Shown here: piece after piece, positions 21,606-32,025 of the stretch
Layout of the letters: each line of letters begins with the position of its first letter
Numbering within the stretch: position 1 is the stretch's first letter
NCBI GenBank assembly: GCA_905221605.1
Contig: CAJNDS010002242.1
Location: 1 to 64,000 of the forward strand
DNA: 64,000 nucleotides
Direction of reading: 5' to 3'
Source: Symbiodinium natans
Lineage: Eukaryota; Sar; Dinophyceae; Suessiales; Symbiodiniaceae
Program-made: the position numbers and the translations under genes
Notes under the pieces: generated by a model
Database searches by the model: none
Told to the model about the DNA's origin: nothing
What the model saw: the letters and a program-made list of their open reading frames with translations, nothing else

Positions 21606-22384
21606 GGTTTAGGGCTTTTAGGCTTTTAGTCTTTTAGGCTTGTAGGCTTTTAGGCTTTTCGGCTTTTAGGCTTTTAGGCTTTCAGGCTTTCAGGCTTTTA
21701 GGCTTTTAGGCTTTTAGGCTTTCTACGGGCTTTCGGGTTTTTTTTGGGGGTTGCTTAGGGTTTGCTTAGCGCTTTTGGTGGCTTGAGGCTTTCTACAGCT
21801 TTTTGGACCCTATAAACCCCTACCGGGGCCCTACCCCCTATAACCCCATAAACCCGGCAAGCCCCTACTATAAACCCCTCTAGACGCCTGTATGCAGAGG
21901 CTCAGACCCTATCCCTCATGTTTTTGGGTACGTGCCGCTAAAACTCCAAAACCCAAAGACTCTAAACCCCAAACCCTATAACCCGGTAGCCATATTCCCT
22001 GTTTCTTGCTAGGTTTCGCCTTCTCATTCAGGATCCCTTCTGAACCGACTTAAAACCCTCCTAAACCCTGAGCCCTAGCCCTAGCCCGAGAAACACACCC
22101 ACTAGGCTAGGACCCAGAGGAGGCCCTTATTTCCTGCAAGAATCGTCCTTAAACCATGTTCCAACTTTCTGGAGTTTACTGTAGGTTCCCTTATGAGCCC
22201 CTTTTAAGCCCACCCCCCCCCCCCCCCCCCGACCCAAAGAGGGCACTTTTTCCGCTTGTGGTCTTGTTTTCTGGGTGGGGCTTCTCTGGCGCCAAGGAAT
22301 TGGTGAAGATCCCGGCCTCGTTGACAAGGCCACAGTGGTCTAGATGGGTATTTTCCAAGACAGGGGCACCCCCTATCCCCCAAA

Positions 22385-22570
22385 TGGAATAGACTCCCCT
22401 AAACCCTAAACCCTAACCCCCAACCCCTAACCCCTAACCCCTAACCCCTAAACCCTAAACCCTAAACCCTAACCCCTAAACCCTAAACCCTAAACCCTAA
22501 ACCCTAAACCCTAAACCCTAAACCCTAAACCCTAAACCCTAAACCCTAACTAAACCCTAAACCCTAAACC
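22385..22570. repeat. CCCTAAA tract
   Basis: About 25 canonical and CCCCTAA-type units immediately upstream of the candidate exon at 22616. Confidence 0.9.
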
Positions 22571-22615
22571 AAACTTCAAGTCCTTACGCCCTTTAACGCT
22601 CTCTGCCGCTCGCAG

Positions 22616-22705
22616 GCCGGTCGCTTCCTTGCCCAACGGCACCCGGAGGGGCGCTGCCTCCTTGTGGATGGACATTTTGCGCCTGGGCTTTCAAGAAAGT
22701 TTTAG
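22616..22705 (+). CDS. Candidate exon, gene unassigned
   Basis: The acceptor CGCAG then G is followed by an open phase-0 frame, AGRFLAQRHPEGRCLLVDGH and on to TAG. It could be an alternative last exon of the transferase or an early exon of the next gene. The last 30 bases are partly duplicated at 22729-22765. Confidence 0.4.
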   Translation, partial: AGRFLAQRHPEGRCLLVDGHFAPGLSRKF

Positions 22706-24387
22706 GGTTTAGGGTTTAGGGTTTAGGGTTTGGACATTTTGCACCGCGGCTTTCAAGAGAAGGCTTGAAGCTTGGGATGTTCCCCCTTGTACTTTACTTA
22801 ATTTGGACTAGAATAGGGGGGGTACGAGAATCCCTATTAAGGACTGTTAGTATATGTAAGGGGGCCTAGGTCCCGGAGTAGACCCTTTTTCCTTTTTTGA
22901 CGGGGCGGGGCTCCCTTATAATCCCCTTGAACCAAAAACGGATACCGTTTTCATTCCTAGGTTACTCCTGGGTCTCGTTGCGTTGAGGCTTTCAAGAGAA
23001 GGCTTGAACCCGATAAAGCCCCAAGACCCCCGACTCAAGAGTTTAGGGTTTAGGGCCCAGAGGGTTTAGGGTGTCCCCCTGGAATCCCTAGAAGCCCACT
23101 AATCCCTATGGAGGGTTTGGGCTGGGGTTTTGTCGTTCAGGGCCTTTACACCCTGGATCTTAAAACGCCCCTGGAAGCCCGTATACCCTTAACCCTGAAC
23201 CCTTAACCCTCAACCCTAAACCCTAAACCCTCAACCCTCAACCCTAAACCCTAAACCCTAAACCCTAAACCCTAAACCTGAATCTTATACACCCTAAACC
23301 CTAAGCCCCTCGACCTTTGTGCGTCTCTGAGCAGCCCAGGTCTTCGACGAAGTTTAGAGCTGAGGGTGGTAGGGCTTTGGGGTTTAGGGTTTGGGGTAGG
23401 GTTTAGGGTTTAGGGTTCAGGGTTTAGGGTTTAGGGTTTAGGGTTTAGGGTTTAGGGCTTAGGGCTTAGGGCTTAGGGCTTAGGGCTTAGGGGTTTAAGG
23501 TTTAGGGTTTAGGGTTTAGGGTTTAGGGCTTGGGGTTTAGGGTTTAGGGCTTAGGGCGCAACTAGGACCAGAGTGGGGCCCTTAGCTTGCTTTGGGTATT
23601 TGGGTCCTCTGGCTACTCTGGGACCTAGGCTAGAAGCAGTCCGTGCGAAGCTATAAGCGGTTTAGGGTTTGGGTTTAGGGTTTAGGGCTTAGGGCTTGGG
23701 GCTTAGGGTTTAGGGTTTAGGGTGTAGGGTGTAGGGTTTAGGTTTTTGGGTTTAGGGTTTAGGGTTTAGAAGCCAGGTGCAGGGTTTGAAGTTTGAAGTC
23801 ATCGATGCGAACTATGCCAAACTCTGCGGAACTACATTGGGTGGTCTAGCGCCTCGAAGCTACCCCCCCCCCCCCACCCGAAGGAGTAGACCCCCAGAAG
23901 CTGGGACCTTAAAATTCGCAGGGAATGGGAACCCTTCACCCAAAACCCTTTGCCTGGGCGCAGGACGCTCGAAGCCTTTGCGGGTTGTGGGCTTGAGGGT
24001 TTCAGCACCGCAAATCTTAAACCCTTACCCCGAAGCCCCCAAACCCTAAACCCTAAACCCTAAACCCTAAACCCTAAACCCTAAACCCTAAACCCTAAAC
24101 CCTAAACCCTAAACCCTTAGGTTTTCGGGGTTGAAACGTTCGATGGCCCGGGTTGGCAGAGAGAGCTGGCGGGGTTCAGGTTTCCACCGTGGCTTGGCTT
24201 AGGGTTTGGGGTTTATAGGGTTTATAGGGCGTTTATAGGGTTAAAAGGGTTTATAGGGTTCATAGGGTTCATAGGGTTCAGAGAGTTTAGAGGGTTTAGA
24301 GGGTTGAGGGCTTAGGGTTTAGAGTTTTTAGGGCAGGATGTAGCTGCTGGGCGAGGCGTTTGCCCGAGTTGGTCTGGTCGCCCGCAG
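22706..24387. repeat. Repeat-rich stretch between the first two genes
   Basis: Holds MITE-like elements at about 22770-22975 and 23566-23635, TTTAGGG runs at about 23395-23550 and 23660-23770, and CCCTAAA at 24040-24117. One exon-like piece at 23783-23840 (GLKFEVIDANYAKLCGTTL, donor GTGGTC) is open and has an AG|G acceptor, but it does not phase with its neighbours. Confidence 0.6.
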
Positions 24388-27300
24388 GGAAAAAGGCAAG
24401 TCCGTCATCGCTCTGCTGCATGAGGCAGTCCTCTATACTGCCGCAAAGCCTAAACCCTACTTGGAGGTTCATGGTACTTACCAACCAATAAGGGGCTTAC
24501 AAGTGGGTTATAAGTGCAGTTGTAGTTGGTTAGTAAGTACCATGAAACTCCAAGTATACTACTGCGCGGATCCGCATTGTAATCGGAACACGAAAGGGGG
24601 TTTAGGGTTGAGGGTTTCGGGTTTACGGTTTATGGTTTCCAGGGGGAGTATGGAGTGTCTTTAGGAGCTTGAGTGATGTACTTGGAGGTTCATGGTACTT
24701 ATGAACCAATTCTAACTGTACTTAACCCACTTATAAGCCCCTTAAGTGTCCATACAGGGTGATAAGTACAGTTATAAGCACAGTTAGAATTGGTGAATAA
24801 GTACCACGAACCTCCAAGTAGCAACCTCCATACTCCATCTTGCCGAGGTTTGGGGTTCAGGGTTTTGGACTTCCAGCAGTTATTTAGGGTTTAGGGTTTA
24901 GGGTTTAGGGTTGAGGGTTGAGGGTTGAGGGTTTAGGGTTTAGGGTTTAGGGTTTAGGGTTTAGGGTTTAGTAACCCCAAACCCTCAAACCCTCAACCCG
25001 GCAGCACCCCGTAATCCCCACGTTAGGGTTTTTGCTCCAGGGTTTAGGGTTTAACAGCAAGGGAATGGTGTAAGTAGCCCGTTCTCAGCTGAAAAATTCG
25101 CTGATGAAGGGACCCAAAAAACCCTAAAAGCCCCAGAAGCCCTAAAAACCCTAAATGCCCTAACAGCCCTAAGAACCCTTAAAACCCTAAGGGGCTACGA
25201 TGCGCCTCGCCCTTCTCTCCAAGGTGATCTGCACGCTTGCGCCCGACAACATCCACATGACCGACTATGAGCTAACGGCCGACTGTGCAGCACATCAGTG
25301 TAAAACTATTTGCTTACGAACCTCAAAAAGAATAAGCAAGTAATAGTTAACCCCTATATTACCCTTGACAAGGAAGAACATTTTTTCCGGGGCTCTTAAG
25401 CAATTAGTAGTGTAGGTGTTAGGGTTCAGAGTTTTTCAGGTTTCAAGTCCGATTGTCCCCCCCCCCCCCCCCCGCCACGCTTAACGTACCAATTTGCCCT
25501 AAACCCTAAACCCTAAACCCTAAACCCTAAACCCTAAACCCTAAACCATTTCTGTTTCAGACCCCGTGAGTAGCATCCCTAAACCCTAAACCCTGTTGGG
25601 ATTGAAGTGAACCCCAAACCCTAGACCCTAAACCCTAAACCCTAAACCCAAACCCAAAACCCAAAACTAAGCCCAAACCCTGGACCCAAAGCGAGGTCGT
25701 TGTGACGCCCGTGTACAGCGTCCGGCTCGAGTCGCTCTCCGTGAAAGAAGGCGCCTCTTCGACCTCGCGAGTGCACCAGCTCACGGTTTAGGATTCAGGG
25801 TTTCCCTAAACCCTAAACCCTAAACCCTAAACCCTAAACCCTAAACCCTTCGGGTTAAGGATTCCGGGTCTCGAGCCTTGGGAAGTTCAGGCTTTGGGAA
25901 GTTTGGGGTTTGTGGTGGCAGGGTTTTGTGGTACGAGGGTGTAGTGTAGTTTTATTTTAGAGTTTAGGGATTTAGCGTTTAGGGTTTAGAGTTTAGGGTT
26001 TAGGGATTTAGGGTTTAGGGATTTAGGGTTTAGGGTTTTAGGGTTTAGGGTTTTAGGGTTTAGGGAAGGCTCGGGGTTTGGGAATGCCGGCAGGAGCACC
26101 TGGAGCCCAAACACCCTAAGCATTCAACCTTCTAAACCCCAACCCCTAAACCTTAGAAAACCTATGCCTAAACCCTAAACCCTAAACCCTAAACCCTAAA
26201 CCCTAAACCCTAAACCCTAAACCCTAAACCCTAAACCCTAAACCCCAAGCCCTAGACCGCCCATATATGAACCCTCTCCCTGTGGGCCTGTGAGTGTCGT
26301 CGACCCGCCAGTCGCGCTTTCTATGGCTACGGCTTGTGGTTTCACAGCCCCCGACCGAGCCCAGTACCTGAAAATTAGGGTCCTTTTTGTTTTCTGTTGA
26401 GTGGGGGGGGGGGAGGCTTTGAAAAGGAATCAGCCTCTAGAAACTCATCCATATATATATATATATATATATATATGGTACCCCCCCCCCCCCCCCCCCC
26501 AGTGACCTACCCTTTTTCGCCTTGTCTCAAGTCACCCAGCTGCACTGCAAGCAAACTCGGTGCGCAACATAGCGTGTTTCCTAGGGCGTAGACGAAAAGA
26601 CAACTAACATCGCATACACGGGACAGTAGAAAAACCAAAAACACCAAAACCAAAAAAACCAAACAAAACAAAACCAACAAAAACAAAAAAACCAAAACCA
26701 AGAAAAACAAAAAAAACCGAAAAAACAATTTTCCGGAACTCTCAGGAATCCTATGAGGCTTCTCCAAGAGTCCCGGAAAATTGTTGTTTTTTGGTTATTT
26801 TGATTTTTTTGGTTTTGGTTTGTTTGTTTTTTTTTTGGTTTTGGTGTCTTTGGTTTTTTTGGTTGTGGTATTTTGGCTTTTTGGTTCGCCTTCACGGTCA
26901 CGAAGCAACAACTACGTATTTTTAAGGGTGCTTATGCTAATTGTGCTTTTCAGAAATATGGTATACAAGTGGTCTTTCCAGTGCTTCAGAACTATTTGTT
27001 TCGTTACTATGTAAGTAGAACCGCTTCGCTTCTTTTTCAACTAGTGTTTGGTGCATCTTTTGGTTGTACTCAAGTGTAGTAGACCTTATTCACCCATTAC
27101 TTGGTGCTCTGGTAGCTAAATTCGCATGGATACTAGTTGCCTGGTAAAAGCGATTAATTATCTAGAAGCCGCATTTGCAATACTTGTCTTGAGAAAAAGC
27201 ATTTATTGCTTAAAATTGTTTGCTTAAAAAGTACCTCCTACTCGTCCAGGGATACCCCAAAACCGTATAGTCCAAACTTCACCAGAGATTCTCCTGACTA

Positions 27301-30300
27301 GCTTGCGCTTTTGGATGTGTTTTTGTATTTGTGAATTTGCTTGTGTATGGCCTTCACTAAGTACTTTTCTAGGATTCTTGTGCAATTTTTAGGCCTGATT
27401 GTGCAAGTTGTGTTTTTCAAACATAGTATATAAGTGGTCTTTCTTAAATACTTCAGACATCTTTGTTTCATCGTTATGTAAGTAGAACCGCTTCTATTTC
27501 CATTGTTGTGCATTTTTAAGCTTGCTTATGCAAACTGTGCTTTTCAGACATAGTATATAAGTGGTCTTTATTGAATACTTCAGCAATCGTTGTTTCATTG
27601 TTATGTAGGTAGAACCGCTTCCATTTCCGTTAGTACTATTTGCCCTTTAAACCACACTTTGCCATATTTTTGTTGAATATGATGCTTATTTCGTATTTTG
27701 GTTGAGTATGGTCCTTTAAATGGTATTCGATTGAGTCAAATTGGGCTACTTGCTTCATAATTACTCTAGTGGCTAAATTCGCATAGAATGATTGTTTCAA
27801 AAATACAAAAAACTCATGAACATGCAAACATAAGGTATTCCAGTGGACTTTTCAGATAGTATTTGATTCATACTTTGCCTAGTACAAACACAAGTGTATA
27901 AATACGGTAGTTGCTCAACAAAGCATCATTTGCCCTTTAAACGCACACTTTGCCATATTTTGGTTGAGAATGGTGTCTATTTCGTATCTTGGTTGAGTAT
28001 GCTTCCTTAAATGGTATTCATTTGAGTCAAATTGGGCTCTTTGCTTAATAAATACTCTAGTAGTTAAATTCGCATAGAATCAAGAAAAATGTTTCACTAT
28101 TTGATTAATGCTTTGCCTCGTGCAAACACAACTGTATAAATAAATTAGTTGCTCAACAAAACATTAATTGCCCTTTAACCGCACAATTTGCATAGAAAAA
28201 ACACAGATCTAGACATCTAAAAACAGCATTGTCCGCTTCAGATTCAAAATGTAGATTAATCCAATGCCGGCCTATCGGGGTCTGTGAGGCAGGTGTCCCA
28301 GTAACTGTCCTTCATTACCCGGTGATTAACTACGCGGCTTTGGGCCTTCGTTGTTATTTTTTGTTAAAAAAGGCCTAAAAGGGCTAAAAAGGGTAGGTCG
28401 CTGGGGGGCTGGGGGTAGCATATATATGTATACATATATATATATATATATGCATGCATACTTGTGTATATATATATATATGGATATCTATGTATATACT
28501 GGGTGCTACCCATCTACCGCAAAAGTCTGCAAATCCTATACACCATCTTAAGCCGCTTTGCGCTCGATAAGCCCCTAAACCCCCAAAGCTGATTAACCAT
28601 CAAAGCTGGTTCCCCCGAAATACAGAACTACCCTCATCTCCGAACAAATCCCGAACCCCTAAGGCCCAGGCCCCAAACCCAGAAAATCCTAAGTAAGCCC
28701 CAAACCTTAACCCCCCAACACGGCACCGACTCTTCTTATTCCTAGGACCTTAAAACCCCTGAGCCCTAAAGCCTAAACCCCTCAAACCTGAAAGCCCCTG
28801 TGCCCCAAAGCCTAAACCCTAAACCCTAAACCCTAAACCCTAAAGCCAACGTCCTCTGTGCGGAGGCCACAAACTGGTGCCTCCCTTCCATCCAGACATC
28901 CAGCCGCAGCCTGAAGACTTGAGTTTAGGGTTTAGGGTTTTAGGGTTTAGGGTTTAGGGTATAGGGTTTAGGGTTTAGGGTATAGGGTTTAGGGTTTAGG
29001 GTTTCGGGGGTTTGTGTATGGGGTTTTTGGTTGAGGGTTTGCTGTTGATGGTTTGGGGTTCCCCGGGTTCCCCTTCGCAAATGCAATAAGGGACTTTTTT
29101 GAACACACTGCTGCGTTAAGATTCCCCTCAACTACAGTAAGCCTCAAGAGCCAAGATAGCAAAGCAGTAGAGTTGGGTAGGCCCTAAACGTTCCCAAGTC
29201 TAAGCTCAAAACCTGTGATCTGTATAAATACCGAAACCCGAAACCCGAAACCCCAAACCCCAAACCCCAAACCCCAAACCCTAAACCCTAAACCCTAAAC
29301 CCTAAACCCTAAACCCTAATCGTTCCGAGGCAGTACGTCATCCACGTGAACTCGTCTGTCCACGGAGCGGGGGGGCCTGGCAAAGCCTCACGCGGAACCC
29401 TGCTTCCATCCATGGCTTGGGGGGCTGCAGGGTTGCCCAAGACAGCCACCTCAAACCCTAAACCCTAAACCCTAAACCCTAAACCCTAAACCCTAAACCC
29501 TAAACCCTAAACCCTAAACCCTAAACCCTAAACCCTAAACCCTAAACCCTAAACCCTAAACCCTAAACCCTAAACCCTAAACCCTAAACCCTAGCCCTAA
29601 ACCCTAAACCCTAAACCCTAAACCCTAAACCCTAAACCCTAAACCCTAACCCTAAACCCGCAACCCGAAACCCTAGCCCTAAACCCTAAACCCCTAAACC
29701 CTTCTTGGGGATGCTTTCAGTCAGGGTAGCTTATATAAGGGACGACATGTAGTTGGGGTTTAGGGTTTAGGGTTTAGAGTTTAGGGTTTAGGGTTTAAGG
29801 TTTAGGGTATAGGGTTTAGGGTTTGGGGTTTAGGGTTTAGGGTTTAGGGGCCTTACAGGGTTGAGGAGAAAGAACCCTGGAGACTAGATTCACTAGATGT
29901 GCCCCGAAGTTGGGATCATGTTTCCCATTCGAGTACAGTCCCTATTTGAGCGTACCAAGCTCGGACATGAAATCTTGCACCTCAACTAGAACTAAAGCCT
30001 TAACCCGGAGAGACCCTAAACTCTCACCCTAAACCCTAAGCCCTAAACCCTAACCCCTAACCCCTAAACCCTAAACCCTAAACCCCAAGAACCCTAAACC
30101 CTAAACCCCAACTACATGCCGTTCCCAGCCTAAGAGCATCGCCCCGGAGGTCACGCTGGCCATGGCCGCTGAGGATCCCGAGGCGTTAATCACGCTCTCG
30201 GACGGGAAAGAGGAGGCGCGGGAGCCCTTTACCAACCCAGAGGGTGGTGTAGGGTTTAGGGTTTAGGGTTTGGGGTTTAGGGTTTAGGGTTTAGGGTTAC

Positions 30301-31527
30301 GGTTTATGGTTTAGGGTTTATGGCAAAGGTTTGGGCTAGGGTTTAGGGTTTGGGGTTTGGGGTTTAGGGTCCTGGAATTAGGTACCACAAAGCCCTATTG
30401 AGTATGGTTTTGGCGCACCGAATTCCATAATCGTACTACACATGGACCCTCTGGGTAAGGGTCCATGTAGCTACGTGGTATGTACTTGCAGGGCCCGAAT
30501 GCTACTTTTTGGGAACCCCTGTAAGGCCCAAGTCTATACAAAGTAGGTGCATGGCCCTTCGGGCCTGTGGGCTCTTCAGAGTTTATAGGGTGTAGGGGGG
30601 GGTTGGCAGGCATTTAGGGGGGTTTAGGGGGGTTTAGGGTTTAGGGTTTAGGGTGTAGGGTTTAGGGTTTAGGGTTTAGGGTTTAGGGTTTAGGGTTTAG
30701 GGTTTAGGACTTGCAGTTTTGCAGGGCTTCCGAAGTCGCAGGGCCTTTCCGAAGAAAACATGATCTTCTTTATTATGCGTAATACAGGGAACATCACTTC
30801 TCATTCTTTTTGGGGATCTTAAGCAAATTTTGGAGTTATGGGTGCCTCTTAGGGGTGTCAACCCGAAAGCACTAAATCCCAAATCCTGTATTCCACATCC
30901 TACACCCAGAAACTTAACCCAATTCCGGGCCAAATTCCTAGGGGCAAAAGCCTAAATCCAGGATTCCAATCTCAAGATCCTAAAAACCAAAGGTCTAAGT
31001 ACCTGTTGGCAAATGGTGGCTTTAGGCTTTAGGCTTTAGGCTTTCGGGTGTTCTTCTTTTCCTGTAGCTCATGGTGGGTCTAGGCTTTAGATTTAGGCTT
31101 TCCAGGGTTTCGGGGGGTTGGGGGTTTGGGTTCGGGGTTTAGGGTTTAGGGTTTAGGGTTTAGGGCAGTTGAGGGGCTAGGGTTTAGGGTGAGGGTTAGG
31201 TCGGAACGCCTCCAGGGTTCGAGGGGGTTGGGGTGAGGGGGGGGGGAGGGGGGGTGAGGGATTGGACCCTGCAGATTCCAAACCCGCAACCCTAAGCCCT
31301 AAACCCTAAACCCTAAACCCTAAACCCTAAACCCTAAACCCTAAACCCTAAACCCTAACTCTAAGCCCTAAACCCTAAAACTCCGGCCCGACTTCGCGCA
31401 GCCCCGGATTCCACGGGTTCGGTTTTGCGCGTGTTTTTGGGGGAGGTGGACTCCAGCGACAACCTGACGCAGCTGGTGAAGATGCATGACAACAGCCACT
31501 TGAAGGCCACTGCTCTTTGGGTTGATG
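24388..31527 (+). CDS. Partial multi-exon gene with cadherin-like beta-sandwich domain
   Basis: Supported exons: 24388-24424, 25224-25280 (or from ATG 25200), 25696-25750, 28866-28902, 29330-29366, 30150-30215 and 31446-31527. Exons 25696-30215 join without a frame break into RLESLSVKEGHKLVPPFHPD, IQQYVIHVNSSVHGVTLAMA and AEDPEALITLSDGKEE. This has the layout of the Cadherin-like (PF12733-type) fold: L..L.V..G..L.P.F.P....Y...V, then two strands and a loop ending in a D-G turn. The preceding exon (PDNIHMTDYELTA) looks like the last strand of an earlier unit, so the protein may be a repeat protein. Acceptors are AG|G and donors GA, GC and GT. Such domains are typical of extracellular or surface proteins; that is inference here. 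Neither end of the gene is fixed; the first exon may lie at 25200 or further upstream. Confidence 0.65.
25200..25280 (+). CDS. Exon of gene 2, possible first exon
   Basis: From ATG 25200 it reads MRLALLSKVICTLAPDNIHM then TDYELTA, a possible signal-peptide-like start 10 nt after an AAG that could accept a spliced leader. Alternatively the exon is internal and begins at 25224 after CCAAG. Donor GACTGT (GA type). Confidence 0.55.
25696..25750 (+). CDS. Exon of gene 2, start of cadherin-like unit
   Basis: Encodes VVVTPVYSVRLESLSVKE plus the first base of a Gly codon. Acceptor GCGAG then G; donor GCGCCT (GC type). Confidence 0.7.
26620..26895. repeat. Large fold-back of AACCAAAA / TTTTGGTT arms
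   Basis: Bases 26620-26720 are A-rich AACCAAAA repeats, and 26782-26890 are TTGGTTTTTT repeats of the opposite strand. The centre has nested inverted ends, TTTTCCGGAACTCTC and GAGTCCCGGAAAA. It lies in the 3.1-kb intron of gene 2. Confidence 0.8.
26930..28210. repeat. A+T-rich segment of diverged direct repeats
   Basis: The block around ATATAAGTGGTCTTT and GTTATGTAAGTAGAACCGCTT occurs at about 26960, 27420 and 27545. The block TTTGCCCTTTAA, ACTTTGCCATATTTT, TTGAGTATGGT, CGCATAGAAT occurs at about 27640 and 27930. No telomeric repeats and no convincing frame. It looks like a decayed tandem array of foreign composition. Confidence 0.65.
28395..28515. repeat. GGTAGCA-flanked TA microsatellite
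   Basis: GGGGGTAGCATATATATG opens and TACTGGGTGCTACCC closes a TA/TG microsatellite, forming an inverted repeat. Similar G/C-run plus GGTACC plus (TA)n units are at 19015-19075 and 26452-26500, with a (TA)n tract before ATGCTACCCCC at about 15755-15790. Confidence 0.65.
28866..28902 (+). CDS. Exon of gene 2, L-P-P-F segment
   Basis: 37 nt. It completes Gly and encodes HKLVPPFHPDI plus two bases of Gln. Donor GCCGCA. CCCTAAA upstream and TTTAGGG downstream. Confidence 0.7.
29330..29366 (+). CDS. Exon of gene 2, Y-x-V strand
   Basis: 37 nt encoding QYVIHVNSSVHG. Acceptor CCGAG then G; donor GCGGGG (GC type). Confidence 0.7.
29452..29700. repeat. Long CCCTAAA tract
   Basis: About 34 CCCTAAA units with a few CCCTAA and CCCGAAA variants, in the intron between the gene 2 exons at 29330 and 30150. 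Confidence 0.9.
30150..30215 (+). CDS. Exon of gene 2, end of cadherin-like unit
   Basis: Encodes VTLAMAAEDPEALITLSDGK then EE. Acceptor CGGAG then G; donor GCGCGG. A GA donor six bases later is also possible. Confidence 0.7.
31446..31527 (+). CDS. Exon of gene 2 before the retrotransposon
   Basis: Encodes VDSSDNLTQLVKMHDNSHLK then ATALWVD, with a consensus-like donor GTGAGG. No downstream exon could be joined with confidence, so the retrotransposon may sit in the next intron or beyond the gene's end. An exon-like piece follows at about 31688-31720. Confidence 0.6.
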
Positions 31528-31852
31528 GTGAGGGTTTGGGGTTTGGGGTTTAGGGTTTAGGGTTTAGGGTTTAGGGTTTAGGGTTTAGGGGGGGTTTAGG
31601 GTTTAGGGTTTAGGGGCTCCTCAACCTCGTTTATAACCTTGCTGGTGCCCCTGGCGGGTTGCCGCAAAATGGACCTCTGAAGCTTCAGGTGTCGGATTCC
31701 AGCAAGTCTTACGACTCCTCAACCCCAAGCCCTAAACCCTAATCCCTAGACCCTATAAATCCTAAACCCTATAAACCCTAAAAACTCGAAAAAACCTAAA
31801 CCCCAAACCCTACACCCTAAACCCCAAACCCTAAACCCTAAACCCTAAACCC

Positions 31853-31857
31853 TAAAC
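31853..31857. other. Target-site duplication, left copy
   Basis: TAAAC directly before the 5' LTR, matching TAAAC at 44267-44271. Five bases is the usual copia duplication length. Because the target is a tandem repeat, a match of this length is less telling than in unique DNA. Confidence 0.8.
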
Positions 31858-31998
31858 TGTAGTTTTTCATGTACGAATTACACTCCTTTTGCGAGCTGTG
31901 CATAACATCACTCTACCCTCGACTGTGGCTCAAGTTGCCGATAAAAGAGGCGTACTTAACGGTTTACATATTCCCTCATGTGCTGACCTGTAAACTTC
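31858..31998 (+). repeat. 5' LTR, 141 bp
   Basis: Starts TGTAGTTTTTCATG and ends CTGTAAACTTC. Identical over all 141 bp to 44126-44266. Short for an LTR. It contains TGGCTCAAG (31926-31934), the same nine bases that end the dinoflagellate spliced leader, and an A-rich GATAAAAGAGG. The 3' end is TTC, not the usual CA. Confidence 0.95.
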
Positions 31999-32025
31999 AG
32001 GTTATCAGCCGTAGAGTCTCACACG
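31999..32025 (+). promoter_or_regulatory. Candidate primer-binding site and 27-nt leader
   Basis: The sequence after the 5' LTR (AGGTTATCAGCCG) does not begin with TGG, the usual complement of a tRNA 3' CCA end. Its reverse complement GGCTGATAACC looks like an anticodon stem-loop, so priming by an internal tRNA fragment, as in Drosophila copia, is possible. Only 27 nt separate the LTR from the Gag start codon. Confidence 0.4.

Noticed and set aside
28289-28321. Exon-like AGVPVTVLHYP with AG|G acceptor and GT donor
   Set aside because: The flanking exons 25750 and 28866 join perfectly without it, restoring the cadherin-like pattern, and this piece would break the phase.
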